Assembly (NCBI RefSeq): GCF_004006635.1
Contig: NZ_CP034842.1
Location: 2,046,001 to 2,110,000 of the forward strand
DNA from: Fusobacterium necrophorum subsp. necrophorum
GTDB lineage: Bacteria; Fusobacteriota; Fusobacteriia; Fusobacteriales; Fusobacteriaceae
Direction of reading: 5' to 3'
Length of the DNA: 64,000 bases
The stretch's first letter is position 1; each line of letters opens with the position of its first letter. Shown here one piece after another: positions 1 to 7,854 of the stretch. The notes under the pieces are model-generated. The model was given only the letters and a program-made list of their open reading frames with translations, did no database searches and was not told the origin of the DNA. The translations under genes and the position numbers were made by a program.

Positions 1-456
1 ATTTCTCAAGGAAAAGTGGAGGAAGCAATTCAATTGTGCGAAAGTAAAAAAGGTTCTGTGGCGGGTTCTATCCGAACTTTTTTGAAAAGAGCTAAAAAAG
101 GTCAGGATGTACAAGATTATGAATCAATTATCAAAGAGATTATGTTGGAAAGTATGACACCCTTAGATCGTGGATTGAGTTCTCTGGAGGCTATTGGTAG
201 TTTGGCTCCTATGTGTGGATTGTTAGGAACCGTGACAGGGATGATCAAAGCCTTTATCAATATTTCAAAAATGGGAGCCGGAGATCCTACGATCGTTGCA
301 GATGGAATTTCAGAGGCTTTAGTAACAACAGCAGCAGGGTTATATGTTGCAATACCGGTGATTGCGGCTTATAATATTTTCAGTAAGATTGCGGCAAGAA
401 GAGAAGATGAAGTGGATAAAATTGTAGCGAATATTATAAATATATTTAGGAGATAG
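1..456 (+). CDS. exbB: ExbB/TolQ/MotA-family proton channel subunit (5' end cut off)
   Basis: The reading frame is open back to base 1, so the start lies outside the window; 151 residues are visible. It is the C-terminal part of a MotA/TolQ/ExbB proton channel, an inner-membrane protein that uses the proton gradient to energise TonB. Visible signs are the segment LAPMCGLLGTVTGMIKAF and a later helix with LVTTAAGLYVAIPVIAAYN, both typical of the last two membrane helices of ExbB. exbD follows after 2 bases and tonB after that, so the three form one operon. TolQ is the alternative, but the adjacent TonB favours ExbB. Confidence 0.93.
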   Translation: MSQGKVEEAIQLCESKKGSVAGSIRTFLKRAKKGQDVQDYESIIKEIMLESMTPLDRGLSSLEAIGSLAPMCGLLGTVTGMIKAFINISKMGAGDPTIVADGISEALVTTAAGLYVAIPVIAAYNIFSKIAARREDEVDKIVANIINIFRR

Positions 457-458
457 TT

Positions 459-845
459 ATGGGAAGAAAAAATAGAAGAGGATCGTTGAAACCTGATTTG
501 ACTCCTTTGATTGATGTAATCTTCCTGTTGATTATTTTCTTTATGATTTCGACGACCTTTAATAATTATGGAACGATTCCGATTGAGTTGCCCAGCTCCA
601 CCGTGGAATCCAAAAAAGAAAATAAGGCAGTAGAAATTATCGTGGATAAGCACGGAAGATTTTATGTCAATACGGAGGGAAAAAATCAGGAAGTGACATT
701 GGAAGATATTCCGAATCATTTGCAAGGAGTGGAAGAAGTTACAATTTCCGCCGACAGAGATATGAAATATCAAACAGTTATGAATGTCATGACAAAAGTG
801 AAGGAACAAAATATTGCAAATATGGGATTAACATTCTATGAATAG
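459..845 (+). CDS. exbD: ExbD/TolR-family biopolymer transport protein
   Basis: The 128-residue protein has the ExbD/TolR layout: a short basic N-terminus, one membrane helix at about residues 14-33 that begins with the conserved LTPLIDVIFLLIIFFM segment containing the proton-conducting aspartate, and a periplasmic domain. It partners ExbB in the inner membrane and drives TonB. The start follows a Shine-Dalgarno sequence (aggag) inside the end of exbB, 2 bases after its stop, which suggests translational coupling. Confidence is high because family, size and neighbours agree. Confidence 0.95.
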   Translation: MGRKNRRGSLKPDLTPLIDVIFLLIIFFMISTTFNNYGTIPIELPSSTVESKKENKAVEIIVDKHGRFYVNTEGKNQEVTLEDIPNHLQGVEEVTISADRDMKYQTVMNVMTKVKEQNIANMGLTFYE

Positions 846-857
846 GAGGAAATGGCT

Positions 858-1595
858 ATGAAGAAATATCTAGTTCTTTCTTTTTGTATTCATATATTGT
901 GTTTTTTAGGATTTTATCATCATGAAATGCACAAGGGAGAGGAAAAGCTTCCCTTAAATCAAGTAATTTCTGTCTCCTTTGTTGTAGAAAATCCACCTCC
1001 AAGTGATAATCCCGGGAGTCCTAATGTAGCAGATAGAGTTTTAGAAAAGAAAGAAAATTCTACAAATGAAAAGCCAAAAGAACAACCGAAAAAAGAAAAA
1101 CCAAAGAAAGAAGAACAGGTAAAAGAAAAAACATTTGACAGTAAAATGGCAACGAAAGATGCCAAAGAAGTAAAACAGGAAGAAAGTTCAGCAGTTGAAG
1201 CGGATTCCGATAACAAAGAAAGCAGTGAAACAGGGAAGAGTTCAGGAAATGACAATCCATTCTACGGTTCTAATTTCCAAGCCAATGGAGACGGCTCTTA
1301 TACCGCTCTTTCTTCGGAAGGAATTAACTATCAAATCTTACAGGAAGTGGAACCGGATTATCCTTCCCAAGCGGAAGCCATAGGATACGATCAGAGAGTT
1401 TCTGTGAAAGTAAAGTTTTTGGTAGGACTAAAAGGGAATGTGGAGAATATTCAAATCGTAAAATCTCATAAAAAATTAGGTTTTGATGATGAAGTCATGA
1501 AAGCAATTAAAAAATGGAGATTTAAACCTATTTATTATGCAGGAAAGAATATTAAAGTGTATTTTGTAAAAGAATTTCACTTTAATCCACAATAG
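858..1595 (+). CDS. tonB: TonB energy transducer
   Basis: TonB links the ExbB/ExbD motor to outer-membrane receptors. The protein (245 residues from this start) has an N-terminal membrane anchor, a long Lys/Glu/Pro-rich linker at about residues 65-125 that spans the periplasm, and a C-terminal TonB domain ending in the family's KKWRFKP pattern. I chose the ATG at 858 over the one at 852 because the aggagga at 844-850 leaves only 1 base before 852 but 7 before 858. It lies directly behind exbD in the same operon. No TonB-dependent receptor gene is visible in the window. Confidence 0.92.
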   Translation: MKKYLVLSFCIHILCFLGFYHHEMHKGEEKLPLNQVISVSFVVENPPPSDNPGSPNVADRVLEKKENSTNEKPKEQPKKEKPKKEEQVKEKTFDSKMATKDAKEVKQEESSAVEADSDNKESSETGKSSGNDNPFYGSNFQANGDGSYTALSSEGINYQILQEVEPDYPSQAEAIGYDQRVSVKVKFLVGLKGNVENIQIVKSHKKLGFDDEVMKAIKKWRFKPIYYAGKNIKVYFVKEFHFNPQ

Positions 1596-1625
1596 AAAAA
1601 ATACAAGAAACGGAGAGAGAGGAAG

Positions 1626-2084
1626 ATGAAAAAATTATGCTTACTATTCTTCCTCTTTCCTAATTTACTCTTTGCCGCTAGGGAAGATATTTTAGGAAAG
1701 TGGATTAGCAGCAAACATAAGGATGGCAATCAAATTATTATTGAAATTAGAGAAAAAGAGGACGGAAAGTTTTATGGAACCATGATAGGACAAACGATTC
1801 CTCTTTATCAAGATGGAGAATTTCAAGGACAGGAAAAAATGGATTTAAAAAATCCGGATGAAAGTTTGAGAAAAAGAAAACTTGTGGGAGTGGAAATGCT
1901 TTATTCTTTGACGTACCAGAAAGATGCGAATCGTTACCGAGACGGAAGAGTGTATGTTCCCGGAATGGGAAAAACCCTATATGCCAGTGTTCAAATTGAG
2001 AAAGATGTTATGAAAATAAAGGGAAGTTTTGATAAATCCGGTATCATTGGAAAAACTCAAATCTGGAATCGCTACGAGAAGTAG
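1626..2084 (+). CDS. DUF2147 family secreted protein
   Basis: The 152-residue protein begins with a signal peptide (MKK, then LCLLFFLFPNLLFA) and a mature domain starting near REDILGKWISS, which matches the DUF2147 family of small periplasmic beta-rich proteins; IGKTQIWNR near the end is also family-like. Its function is unknown. It sits 30 bases after tonB in the same direction and is probably in that operon, so an envelope role is a reasonable inference. Confidence 0.75.
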   Translation: MKKLCLLFFLFPNLLFAAREDILGKWISSKHKDGNQIIIEIREKEDGKFYGTMIGQTIPLYQDGEFQGQEKMDLKNPDESLRKRKLVGVEMLYSLTYQKDANRYRDGRVYVPGMGKTLYASVQIEKDVMKIKGSFDKSGIIGKTQIWNRYEK

Positions 2085-2110
2085 AAAGTGAAAGAATAAA
2101 ATATTTATTG

Positions 2111-2139
2111 TTGACAAATATACAAAAGATATATATTAT
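2111..2139 (+). promoter_or_regulatory. Sigma-70-type promoter of the tetR-family gene
   Basis: TTGACA (2111-2116), a 17-base spacer and TATTAT (2134-2139) form a near-consensus promoter 67 bases ahead of the TetR-family start. The AT-rich stretch between it and the gene could hold an autoregulatory operator, but I see no clear palindrome. Confidence 0.6.
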
Positions 2140-2205
2140 ATAAAGAAGAATATTTGTTTTAAAATATATTTATTATTATAAGAATGTTAGAAAAGAGGAA
2201 GTACC

Positions 2206-2754
2206 ATGCCAAGAAAGTCAGTGTATACAAGAGAAATGATTCTAGAAGCAGCGGTGGAAGTATTTAAGCAGGAAGGATATGAGAAGATTACTGTGAAAAA
2301 TATTGCCAAACAGTTGGGATGTTCTATTGCTCCCGTTTATGCTGCCTATACTTCTATGGAAGATTTGAAAAAAGATGTTGTGGCAAAAGTAGGAGATACT
2401 CTGATTGCTTGTTTGGATGAAATTCCAGCCTCCTGTGATATTGCGGAAAACGATCTCTCCATCACAAAAGAACAAAAGGGACTGTTTGAAAGAATGTTTT
2501 CTGTGGTAGATCCTGAAAATGAAAAAATGAAACAAAAGTTTGAAAATTTGGTGGAAGAAGCTTTACAAAAAAGTGAAAATCCGGAAGAAAGTAGAATGTA
2601 TCTATTTAATATTTTTATGAAAGCTATTTCGATTATGTCAAAAACGAGGCATAAAAGATTTACAAAATCTGAAATTTTATCTTTGATTGCACGTCATAAA
2701 AATTATATTTTAACCTTGAAAAAGAAAAAAGGATATGGAAATCGGAGAAAATAA
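2206..2754 (+). CDS. TetR-family transcriptional regulator
   Basis: The 182-residue protein has an N-terminal TetR-type helix-turn-helix at about residues 8-55 (TREMILEAAVEVFKQEGYEKITVKNIAK split across the first helices, then the recognition region GCSIAPVYAAY). The C-terminal ligand domain is not recognisable as a specific subfamily. It is transcribed alone, from its own promoter at 2111 to a terminator at 2774. The target genes are unknown; the preceding TonB operon or the regulator itself are candidates by position only. Confidence 0.85.
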   Translation: MPRKSVYTREMILEAAVEVFKQEGYEKITVKNIAKQLGCSIAPVYAAYTSMEDLKKDVVAKVGDTLIACLDEIPASCDIAENDLSITKEQKGLFERMFSVVDPENEKMKQKFENLVEEALQKSENPEESRMYLFNIFMKAISIMSKTRHKRFTKSEILSLIARHKNYILTLKKKKGYGNRRK

Positions 2755-2773
2755 CAGAGGAAGAAAGAGAAGA

Positions 2774-2817
2774 GTTGTCTCAAAATGGATAATTTTGAGA
2801 TGACTTTTTTTCTTTTT
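2774..2817 (+). terminator. Intrinsic terminator after the tetR-family gene
   Basis: A 9-bp stem (TCTCAAAAT at 2778-2786 with ATTTTGAGA at 2792-2800, 5-base loop) is followed closely by a run of seven T. Confidence 0.75.
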
Positions 2818-2819
2818 GT

Positions 2820-2867
2820 ATGAATTATACCAGAACACTCACGACTTTAGTCGTGAGAGGTTCAGAT
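2820..2867 (+). repeat. 48-nt IS200/IS605 right-end-like remnant, copy A
   Basis: This block matches 45 of 48 bases with 22804-22851. Its core is a perfect hairpin, CTCACGAC-TTTA-GTCGTGAG, followed by AGGTTCAGAT. Hairpins of this form close the right end of IS200/IS605-family elements and the 3' part of their TnpB guide RNA. No tnpA or tnpB gene is present nearby, so this is either a solo end or a small non-autonomous element. The family assignment rests on memory of such ends, not on a search. Confidence 0.6.
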
Positions 2868-2893
2868 GAGGAGAAGGATAGCTCCTAGAATTT

Positions 2894-2906
2894 AACTTCT
2901 GAAATT
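2894..2906 (+). repeat. 13-bp target-site duplication, left copy
   Basis: AACTTCTGAAATT abuts the left inverted repeat of the IS30-family element and is repeated exactly at 4071-4083 on the other side. Confidence 0.8.
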
Positions 2907-4070
2907 TTTTAAGTTGTAAAATAAAGTGTCACACTAAAATAAAATAAAAAGAACCATAAGTAGTTTTCTATGATATGATTAATTTGCCGATCAATCAAAA
3001 GGAGATAAACTACTATGGTTCAACAAAAGTATACTATAAAAAGAGAAAAAGGTAAACATTTAACTTCCATTGAAAGAGGAAAAATTGAAGCTTACTTTAA
3101 ATTAGGGTATTCTAAAACTAAGATTGCTCAGTTAATTGATGTTTCTAGGAGAACTATTCAAAGAGAAATTAAAAGAGGTTGGGTAGAAGGATTACAAAAC
3201 TCTGATTTATCTCTTTACGACACATACTCTGCGCATAAAGCTCAAAGAAAATATAATGATTCTCAAAGAAAAAAAGAAGGTAATTTAAAAATAGATAAGA
3301 ATTATGAATTAATTAATTTTCTAGAAAACTCTATGCTTATTGATAAAAATTCTCCCTATGCAGCTTTAGAAAGTGCTAAAAAGAAGGGTTTCAATGTAAA
3401 TATATCATTAAAAACATTGTATAACTATATTCATAAAGAATTATTTATAAAATTTACTGAGAAAGATATGTGTTACAAAAAAGATATAAGAAAAAAATCT
3501 CTCAAAGAAAAAAGAATAAGAAAACAAGGAGGAAAATCAATAGAACAAAGGGCACAGCTAATTAATAATAGAGAGGAAATAGGTCATTTTGAGATGGACA
3601 CTGTTGTAGGCAAAAGAGGAAGCTCTTCATGTCTTTTAGTTCTTACAGATAGAAAATCAAGATTAGAAGTAATAAGAAAATTAAAGTCTAAAACAGTAAA
3701 AGATGTTGTGGAAACAGTAAAAAATATTGTTAGAGAATATCCAGAACTAATAAAGACAATTACAAGTGATAATGGAAGCGAATTTATGAATGCTGAAGCA
3801 ATAGAAGAGTTAGGAATAGAATACTTTTATGCGCATAGTTATAGTTCAGGAGAAAGAGGAAGTAATGAAAATAATAATAAATTAATTAGGCGCTATATAA
3901 AAAAGGGAGTAGATATAGGTTCTATAAGCGAAGAAGAAATAATAAGAATAGAAGAGTGGATGAATTCATATCCAAGAAAATTATTTAATGGGAAAAGTTC
4001 CTTAGAAGTATATTCTAAAGAACTTACAAAATATTTTTCTTAGTGTGACATTTACTATTGCAATTTACAA
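2907..4070 (+). mobile_element. Complete IS30-family insertion sequence
   Basis: The element is 1164 bp, with one intact transposase gene. The ends at 2907-2936 and at 4041-4070 (read on the minus strand) are 30-bp inverted repeats identical at 23 positions without gaps, with the inner nine bases GTCACACTA shared exactly. The transposase stop codon lies in the right repeat. An identical 13-bp sequence flanks both ends, which marks a fairly recent, complete insertion. Confidence 0.85.
3015..4043 (+). CDS. IS30-family transposase
   Basis: The 342-residue DDE transposase has an N-terminal helix-turn-helix (LTSIERGKIEAYFKLGYSK, then IAQLIDVSRRTIQREIKRG) that binds the IS ends and a C-terminal integrase-like catalytic core. 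The three acidic residues are visible in FEMDTVVGKRG, ITSDNGSEF and GSNENNNKLIRRY. The length is normal for the family and no frameshift is seen, so it is probably active. A good ribosome binding site (aaaggagat) precedes the ATG. Confidence 0.95.
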   Translation: MVQQKYTIKREKGKHLTSIERGKIEAYFKLGYSKTKIAQLIDVSRRTIQREIKRGWVEGLQNSDLSLYDTYSAHKAQRKYNDSQRKKEGNLKIDKNYELINFLENSMLIDKNSPYAALESAKKKGFNVNISLKTLYNYIHKELFIKFTEKDMCYKKDIRKKSLKEKRIRKQGGKSIEQRAQLINNREEIGHFEMDTVVGKRGSSSCLLVLTDRKSRLEVIRKLKSKTVKDVVETVKNIVREYPELIKTITSDNGSEFMNAEAIEELGIEYFYAHSYSSGERGSNENNNKLIRRYIKKGVDIGSISEEEIIRIEEWMNSYPRKLFNGKSSLEVYSKELTKYFS

Positions 4071-4083
4071 AACTTCTGAAATT
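4071..4083 (+). repeat. 13-bp target-site duplication, right copy
   Basis: This is an exact copy of 2894-2906, directly adjacent to the right inverted repeat of the IS30-family element. Confidence 0.8.
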
Positions 4084-4095
4084 TCTATATTCTGC

Positions 4096-4124
4096 TTGCT
4101 ATTTATAAGAGAAAGTTGTATAAT
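4096..4124 (+). promoter_or_regulatory. Promoter of the M20 amidohydrolase operon
   Basis: TTGCTA (4096-4101), a 17-base spacer and a consensus TATAAT (4119-4124) precede the gene at 4163. The IS30 insertion ends only 12 bases upstream of the -35 element, so the core promoter is intact but any upstream control site has been displaced. Confidence 0.65.
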
Positions 4125-4162
4125 AATCGTTAAAAAAATAAAAGATGAAAGAGGTGAGTGAT

Positions 4163-5359
4163 ATGGGAGTATTGGAAGATGTGAAAGCCCTCCATTCCGA
4201 CATGATTCAATGGCGAAGAGATTTACATCAGATACCGGAGCTGAATTTAGAGCTTCCCAAGACAGTAGCATATGTGAAAGAACAGTTAGAATCAATGGGG
4301 ATAGCCTATAATGCCCTTGTCAGTGGAAATGCGATTGTTGCTACGATTTCCGGAGGGAAAGGAGAAGGAAAAACTATTGGATTGCGAGCAGATATGGATG
4401 CTCTTCCGATCCCGGAGGAAACAAATTTGAATTTTGCGGCAAAAAACGGTTGTATGCATGCCTGCGGTCATGATGGACATATGGCAATGTTGTTAGGAGC
4501 AGCGAAGTATTTCTCGACTCATCGAAATCAATTTTACGGAAATATAAAATTATTATTTCAACCGGGAGAAGAATATCCCGGAGGGGCCTTACCTATGATT
4601 GAAGAAGGAGCGATGGAAAATCCTCATGTAGATGCTGTTATGGGATTGCACGAAGGAATCATCAGTGAAGAAATTCCGGTGGGCAGTATTGGTTATCGGG
4701 ATTCCTGTATGATGGCATCTATGGATCGATTTCTTATCAAAGTGATTGGAAAAGGCTGCCATGGGGCTTATCCGCAAATGGGAGTGGATCCAATTCTATT
4801 AGCGAGCCAAGTGGTAACAGCCTTGCAAGGAATTGTAAGTAGAGAGATTAAAGCGACGGAGCCTGCTATTGTTTCTGTCTGTCGTATTCAAGGAGGATAC
4901 TGTCAAAACATTATTCCTGATGTTGTGGAATTGGAAGGAACTGTGAGGGCGACCAATGAGAATACAAGAAAATTTTTAGCGGAAAGAATTGAAAGTATTG
5001 TAAAAAATATAACGGCAGCGGCAAGAGGAAGCTATGAAATAGAATATGAGTTCAAATATCCTGTTGTCATGAATGATAAAAAATTTACTCAAGATTTTTT
5101 GAAATCCGCCCGAAAAATTCTAAAAGAAGAACAAATTTATCAAATGGAAACTCCGGTATTGGGGGGAGAAGATATGGCATATTTTTTACAAAAGGCTCCC
5201 GGAACTTTTTTCTTTCTGTCCAATCCGAAAATTTATGATGATGGGAAGATTTATCCGCATCACAATCCGAAATTTGATGTGAATGAGGATTATTTTGTTG
5301 TAGGAGCGGCACTTTTTGTGCAGGCAGCTCTGGATTTCCTAAATGGGGAGGAGGCATAA
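4163..5359 (+). CDS. M20-family amidohydrolase / aminoacylase-like peptidase
   Basis: The 398-residue cytoplasmic metalloenzyme probably cleaves an N-acylated amino acid or similar amide (HipO/AbgB/IAA-amino-acid hydrolase group). Metal-site motifs are visible in order: LRADMDALP, CMHACGHDGHMA, QPGEEYPGG and, near the end, LGGEDMAYF. I chose the ATG at 4163 over an in-frame ATG at 4145 because agaggtgag lies between them at proper spacing. Two membrane-protein genes follow in the same operon, which suggests they import the substrate. The true substrate cannot be told from sequence. Confidence 0.88.
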   Translation: MGVLEDVKALHSDMIQWRRDLHQIPELNLELPKTVAYVKEQLESMGIAYNALVSGNAIVATISGGKGEGKTIGLRADMDALPIPEETNLNFAAKNGCMHACGHDGHMAMLLGAAKYFSTHRNQFYGNIKLLFQPGEEYPGGALPMIEEGAMENPHVDAVMGLHEGIISEEIPVGSIGYRDSCMMASMDRFLIKVIGKGCHGAYPQMGVDPILLASQVVTALQGIVSREIKATEPAIVSVCRIQGGYCQNIIPDVVELEGTVRATNENTRKFLAERIESIVKNITAAARGSYEIEYEFKYPVVMNDKKFTQDFLKSARKILKEEQIYQMETPVLGGEDMAYFLQKAPGTFFFLSNPKIYDDGKIYPHHNPKFDVNEDYFVVGAALFVQAALDFLNGEEA

Positions 5360-5360
5360 G

Positions 5361-6140
5361 ATGAAAGAGGGAATTCGAAATATCAAATTACATATATTGG
5401 CTTTACTTTTGGTTATTTTAGCAGAGTGGATAGGAATTTTTAAGTTTCAATTGGGAAGAGGAATCATTGCTTTGTTTCCTATGTTATATGCTTTAATTTT
5501 TGGAATTGTAGCAAAATTTGTCAAGGCAGTGAATGAAAAGGATATGAGAGATGCCGGTTCTTTGGTAGGAGTAACCCTGATGTTACTCATGGCGAAATAT
5601 GGAACTACCATAGGACCGACTTTACCGAAAATTATTTCTGCAAGCCCTGCTCTCATTTTACAGGAAATTGGAAATATAGGAACCGTTTTATTGGGAGTTC
5701 CTGTGGCAATAGCTCTCGGTTTACATCGAGAAGCCATTGGTGGAGCTCATTCCATTGCAAGAGAACCGAATGTGGCTATCATTGCAGATCGTTTTGGATT
5801 GGATTCCGAAGAGGGGGAAGGAGTTTTGGGAGTTTATATTATCGGAACCGTCTTTGGAACTATTTTTATAGGATTATTGGCAAGTTTATTGGCATCTTAT
5901 ACAGCACTTCATCCCTATTCTTTGGCGATGGCATCCGGAGTTGGCTCAGCGAGTATGATGACAGCATCTGTGGGAGCTTTATCTACCTTATATCCGGATA
6001 TGGCAGAAACATTAACGGCTTTTGGTGCAACAAGTAATATGTTGTCCGGTCTGGATGGTGTTTATATGTCTATTTGGATATCTTTACCTTTGGCGGAGTG
6101 GCTTTACAAAAAATTACAAAAAAGAAGAGAGGTGAAATAA
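5361..6140 (+). CDS. DUF3100-family integral membrane protein
   Basis: The 259-residue protein is very hydrophobic with about seven or eight predicted membrane helices and matches what I know of the DUF3100 family, often found next to M20 peptidases. It is probably a transporter subunit in the inner membrane, but no transport has been shown for the family as far as I know. The ATG at 5361, one base after the amidohydrolase stop, is preceded by ggggaggagg; an in-frame ATG at 5343 lies inside that gene and lacks such a site. Glycine-rich loops (ALGLHREAIGGAHS, MASGVGSASMMTASVG) recall substrate-binding re-entrant loops. Confidence 0.7.
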   Translation: MKEGIRNIKLHILALLLVILAEWIGIFKFQLGRGIIALFPMLYALIFGIVAKFVKAVNEKDMRDAGSLVGVTLMLLMAKYGTTIGPTLPKIISASPALILQEIGNIGTVLLGVPVAIALGLHREAIGGAHSIAREPNVAIIADRFGLDSEEGEGVLGVYIIGTVFGTIFIGLLASLLASYTALHPYSLAMASGVGSASMMTASVGALSTLYPDMAETLTAFGATSNMLSGLDGVYMSIWISLPLAEWLYKKLQKRREVK

Positions 6141-6141
6141 T

Positions 6142-6603
6142 ATGGCAAGAGATATAACAAATGTAAAAGAATCTTTAGCTGTTTTATGTATTACTGCTTT
6201 TATTACTTTGATTGGAAATTTCTTTGCAACAAAAGTTTCACCCTTAGAAGCTTTACCGGGAATTTTAATTCTCGTGACAATTGCCATTGTGGGAATCGGA
6301 CTTGCGGAAATATTGCCTATCAAAATTCCGGCGGTTGCCTATGTAGTTACCTTATCTACCATATTGACCATTCCCGGATTTCCTTTGGCGGGATTATTAT
6401 CCGCTCAGACTGCAAAAATCAATTTTTTGGCTCTATGTACTCCCATATTAGCCTATGCGGGAGTTTATACCGGAAGGAATTTGGAAGGATTGAAAAAAAC
6501 AGGTTGGAGAATTTTTGTGTTGGCTATTTTTGTCATGTTAGGGACCTATTTAGGATCCGCCGTCATAGCACAAGTTATTTTGAAAATGTTGGGACAAATT
6601 TAG
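6142..6603 (+). CDS. Small integral membrane protein, probable partner of the DUF3100 protein
   Basis: The 153-residue protein has four or five predicted membrane helices and no domain I recognise. It starts one base after the DUF3100 gene, so the two are almost certainly co-translated. The gene pair looks like a transporter split into a large and a small half; this is inference from size, topology and spacing. A strong terminator follows and ends the operon. Confidence 0.65.
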   Translation: MARDITNVKESLAVLCITAFITLIGNFFATKVSPLEALPGILILVTIAIVGIGLAEILPIKIPAVAYVVTLSTILTIPGFPLAGLLSAQTAKINFLALCTPILAYAGVYTGRNLEGLKKTGWRIFVLAIFVMLGTYLGSAVIAQVILKMLGQI

Positions 6604-6649
6604 TACAAAAGTCAATACAATACGATTTCCGAAAACTATAACATAAGAA

Positions 6650-6687
6650 AGGTCTATTTCAATATATTTTGAGATAGACCTTTTTGT
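6650..6687 (+). terminator. Intrinsic terminator ending the M20-DUF3100 operon
   Basis: AGGTCTATTTCAA (6650-6662) pairs with the complement at 6668-6681 with one wobble and is followed by TTTTT. It may also help stop the convergent glycosyltransferase transcript from the other strand. Confidence 0.8.
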
Positions 6688-6780
6688 GAATTGAGCATTT
6701 CTTAGAAAAGAAAATTTCTTTTAAAATCATTTTTCGATGTATTTTTGTGTTTTAGAAAACTTATTTTTTCAGAGAGAGTT

Positions 6781-7854
6781 TTAGAGAATAGCAGATAAAA
6801 AAAGATCTAACTTTTCAAGGATAAAAGGAACTGTCATCAAAGAAAATGCTTCTTCTTTTTTCAAAGTTTTATATTCTTCCTCTGTCATTTTGTGGAAAGT
6901 AAGAGTATCCTTCGGTTCAATTCCGACATTGCTTGCACTGGGATAGGGAAGCCATTCTTTTTTGTCTGCAGTAGGATTGAAGAGAGCGAAGCAGGGTAAT
7001 CCTAAGGCCTGTGCCAAATGTCTCGGACCTCCTTCATTCCCGATATAGCAGGTGGAGTTTGCAAACAGTGCCATAAGTTCTCTCATATCTTTGGTCTCCA
7101 AGTTGCTAAAGATATTGCCGGGATATTTCAGGTCTTTTTCGATTTCCTTTACCTGTTCTTTTTGGTCAGGAGAATAGAAAAATACAAATTGAGCATCATA
7201 GTGTTGTAAACAATGTCGGATAATTTTTTTCATATTTTCAATAGGATATGTTTTTCCGGGAACTCGAGAAAGAACTGCAAAAGGAATAATCGGTTTTTTC
7301 AAAGATAGACCGACAGCTTCCATTTTTTTACTCATCTTTTGTTTTTCTTCTTCCGATACGGACAGAACCAATTCCGGAGCATATTGAACTTGAAAATCTT
7401 TTTCAAAAGGGCTTAACAGTTGTTTTAAAAATTTATCCACTTTATTTTCCGTATCTTTCGGTTCATATTGCCGATAATTGTAGGTGTATCCCCTTTTTTT
7501 ATCTTTACTTACTCTTCCAATTCGATAAGGGCTTCCCGGAGAAAAAAGCGTGAACATTTCACTCTTGGGAGTTGACATAATATCAATGACAATATCGTAT
7601 TTTTTTCTGGTAATTTGCCAAACTCTTTTTAAATATAGAAAGGGATTTCTCTGCTCTCTTTTAGAAATACAAATGACGTTGTCAATGTAGGGATGATTTT
7701 CAAAAAGAGGGGCGGAATCTTCATATAAAACGTAGTCAATCGAAGAATTGGGAAATGTTTTTTTTAAAGAATTACAAACAGGAGATGCTAAAATAGCATC
7801 TCCGATTCTTTTAAATCTTACAACTAAGATTTTGATACTATCATTTTGTTTCAT
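6781..7854 (-). CDS. Family 9 glycosyltransferase (LPS heptosyltransferase-like)
   Basis: The 357-residue enzyme probably adds a sugar to the LPS core at the inner face of the cytoplasmic membrane. The N-terminus ILVVRFKRIGDAILASPV and the C-terminal IGNEGGPRHLAQALGLP are the two signatures of the GT9/ADP-heptose:LPS family. I chose the ATG at 7854 because ggaggaagaag lies just upstream; a longer frame up to 7908 lies inside pssA and has no such site. The gene overlaps the end of pssA by 14 bases. Which sugar is transferred cannot be read from the sequence. Confidence 0.85.
   Translation of the reverse strand: MKQNDSIKILVVRFKRIGDAILASPVCNSLKKTFPNSSIDYVLYEDSAPLFENHPYIDNVICISKREQRNPFLYLKRVWQITRKKYDIVIDIMSTPKSEMFTLFSPGSPYRIGRVSKDKKRGYTYNYRQYEPKDTENKVDKFLKQLLSPFEKDFQVQYAPELVLSVSEEEKQKMSKKMEAVGLSLKKPIIPFAVLSRVPGKTYPIENMKKIIRHCLQHYDAQFVFFYSPDQKEQVKEIEKDLKYPGNIFSNLETKDMRELMALFANSTCYIGNEGGPRHLAQALGLPCFALFNPTADKKEWLPYPSASNVGIEPKDTLTFHKMTEEEYKTLKKEEAFSLMTVPFILEKLDLFLSAIL

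Noticed and set aside
369..809. A 146-codon minus-strand frame opposite exbD
   Set aside because: It lies wholly antisense to exbB/exbD, whose protein families are certain, and its composition (Phe, Ile, His-rich) is that of a shadow frame. Many similar antisense frames across the window were dropped for the same reason.
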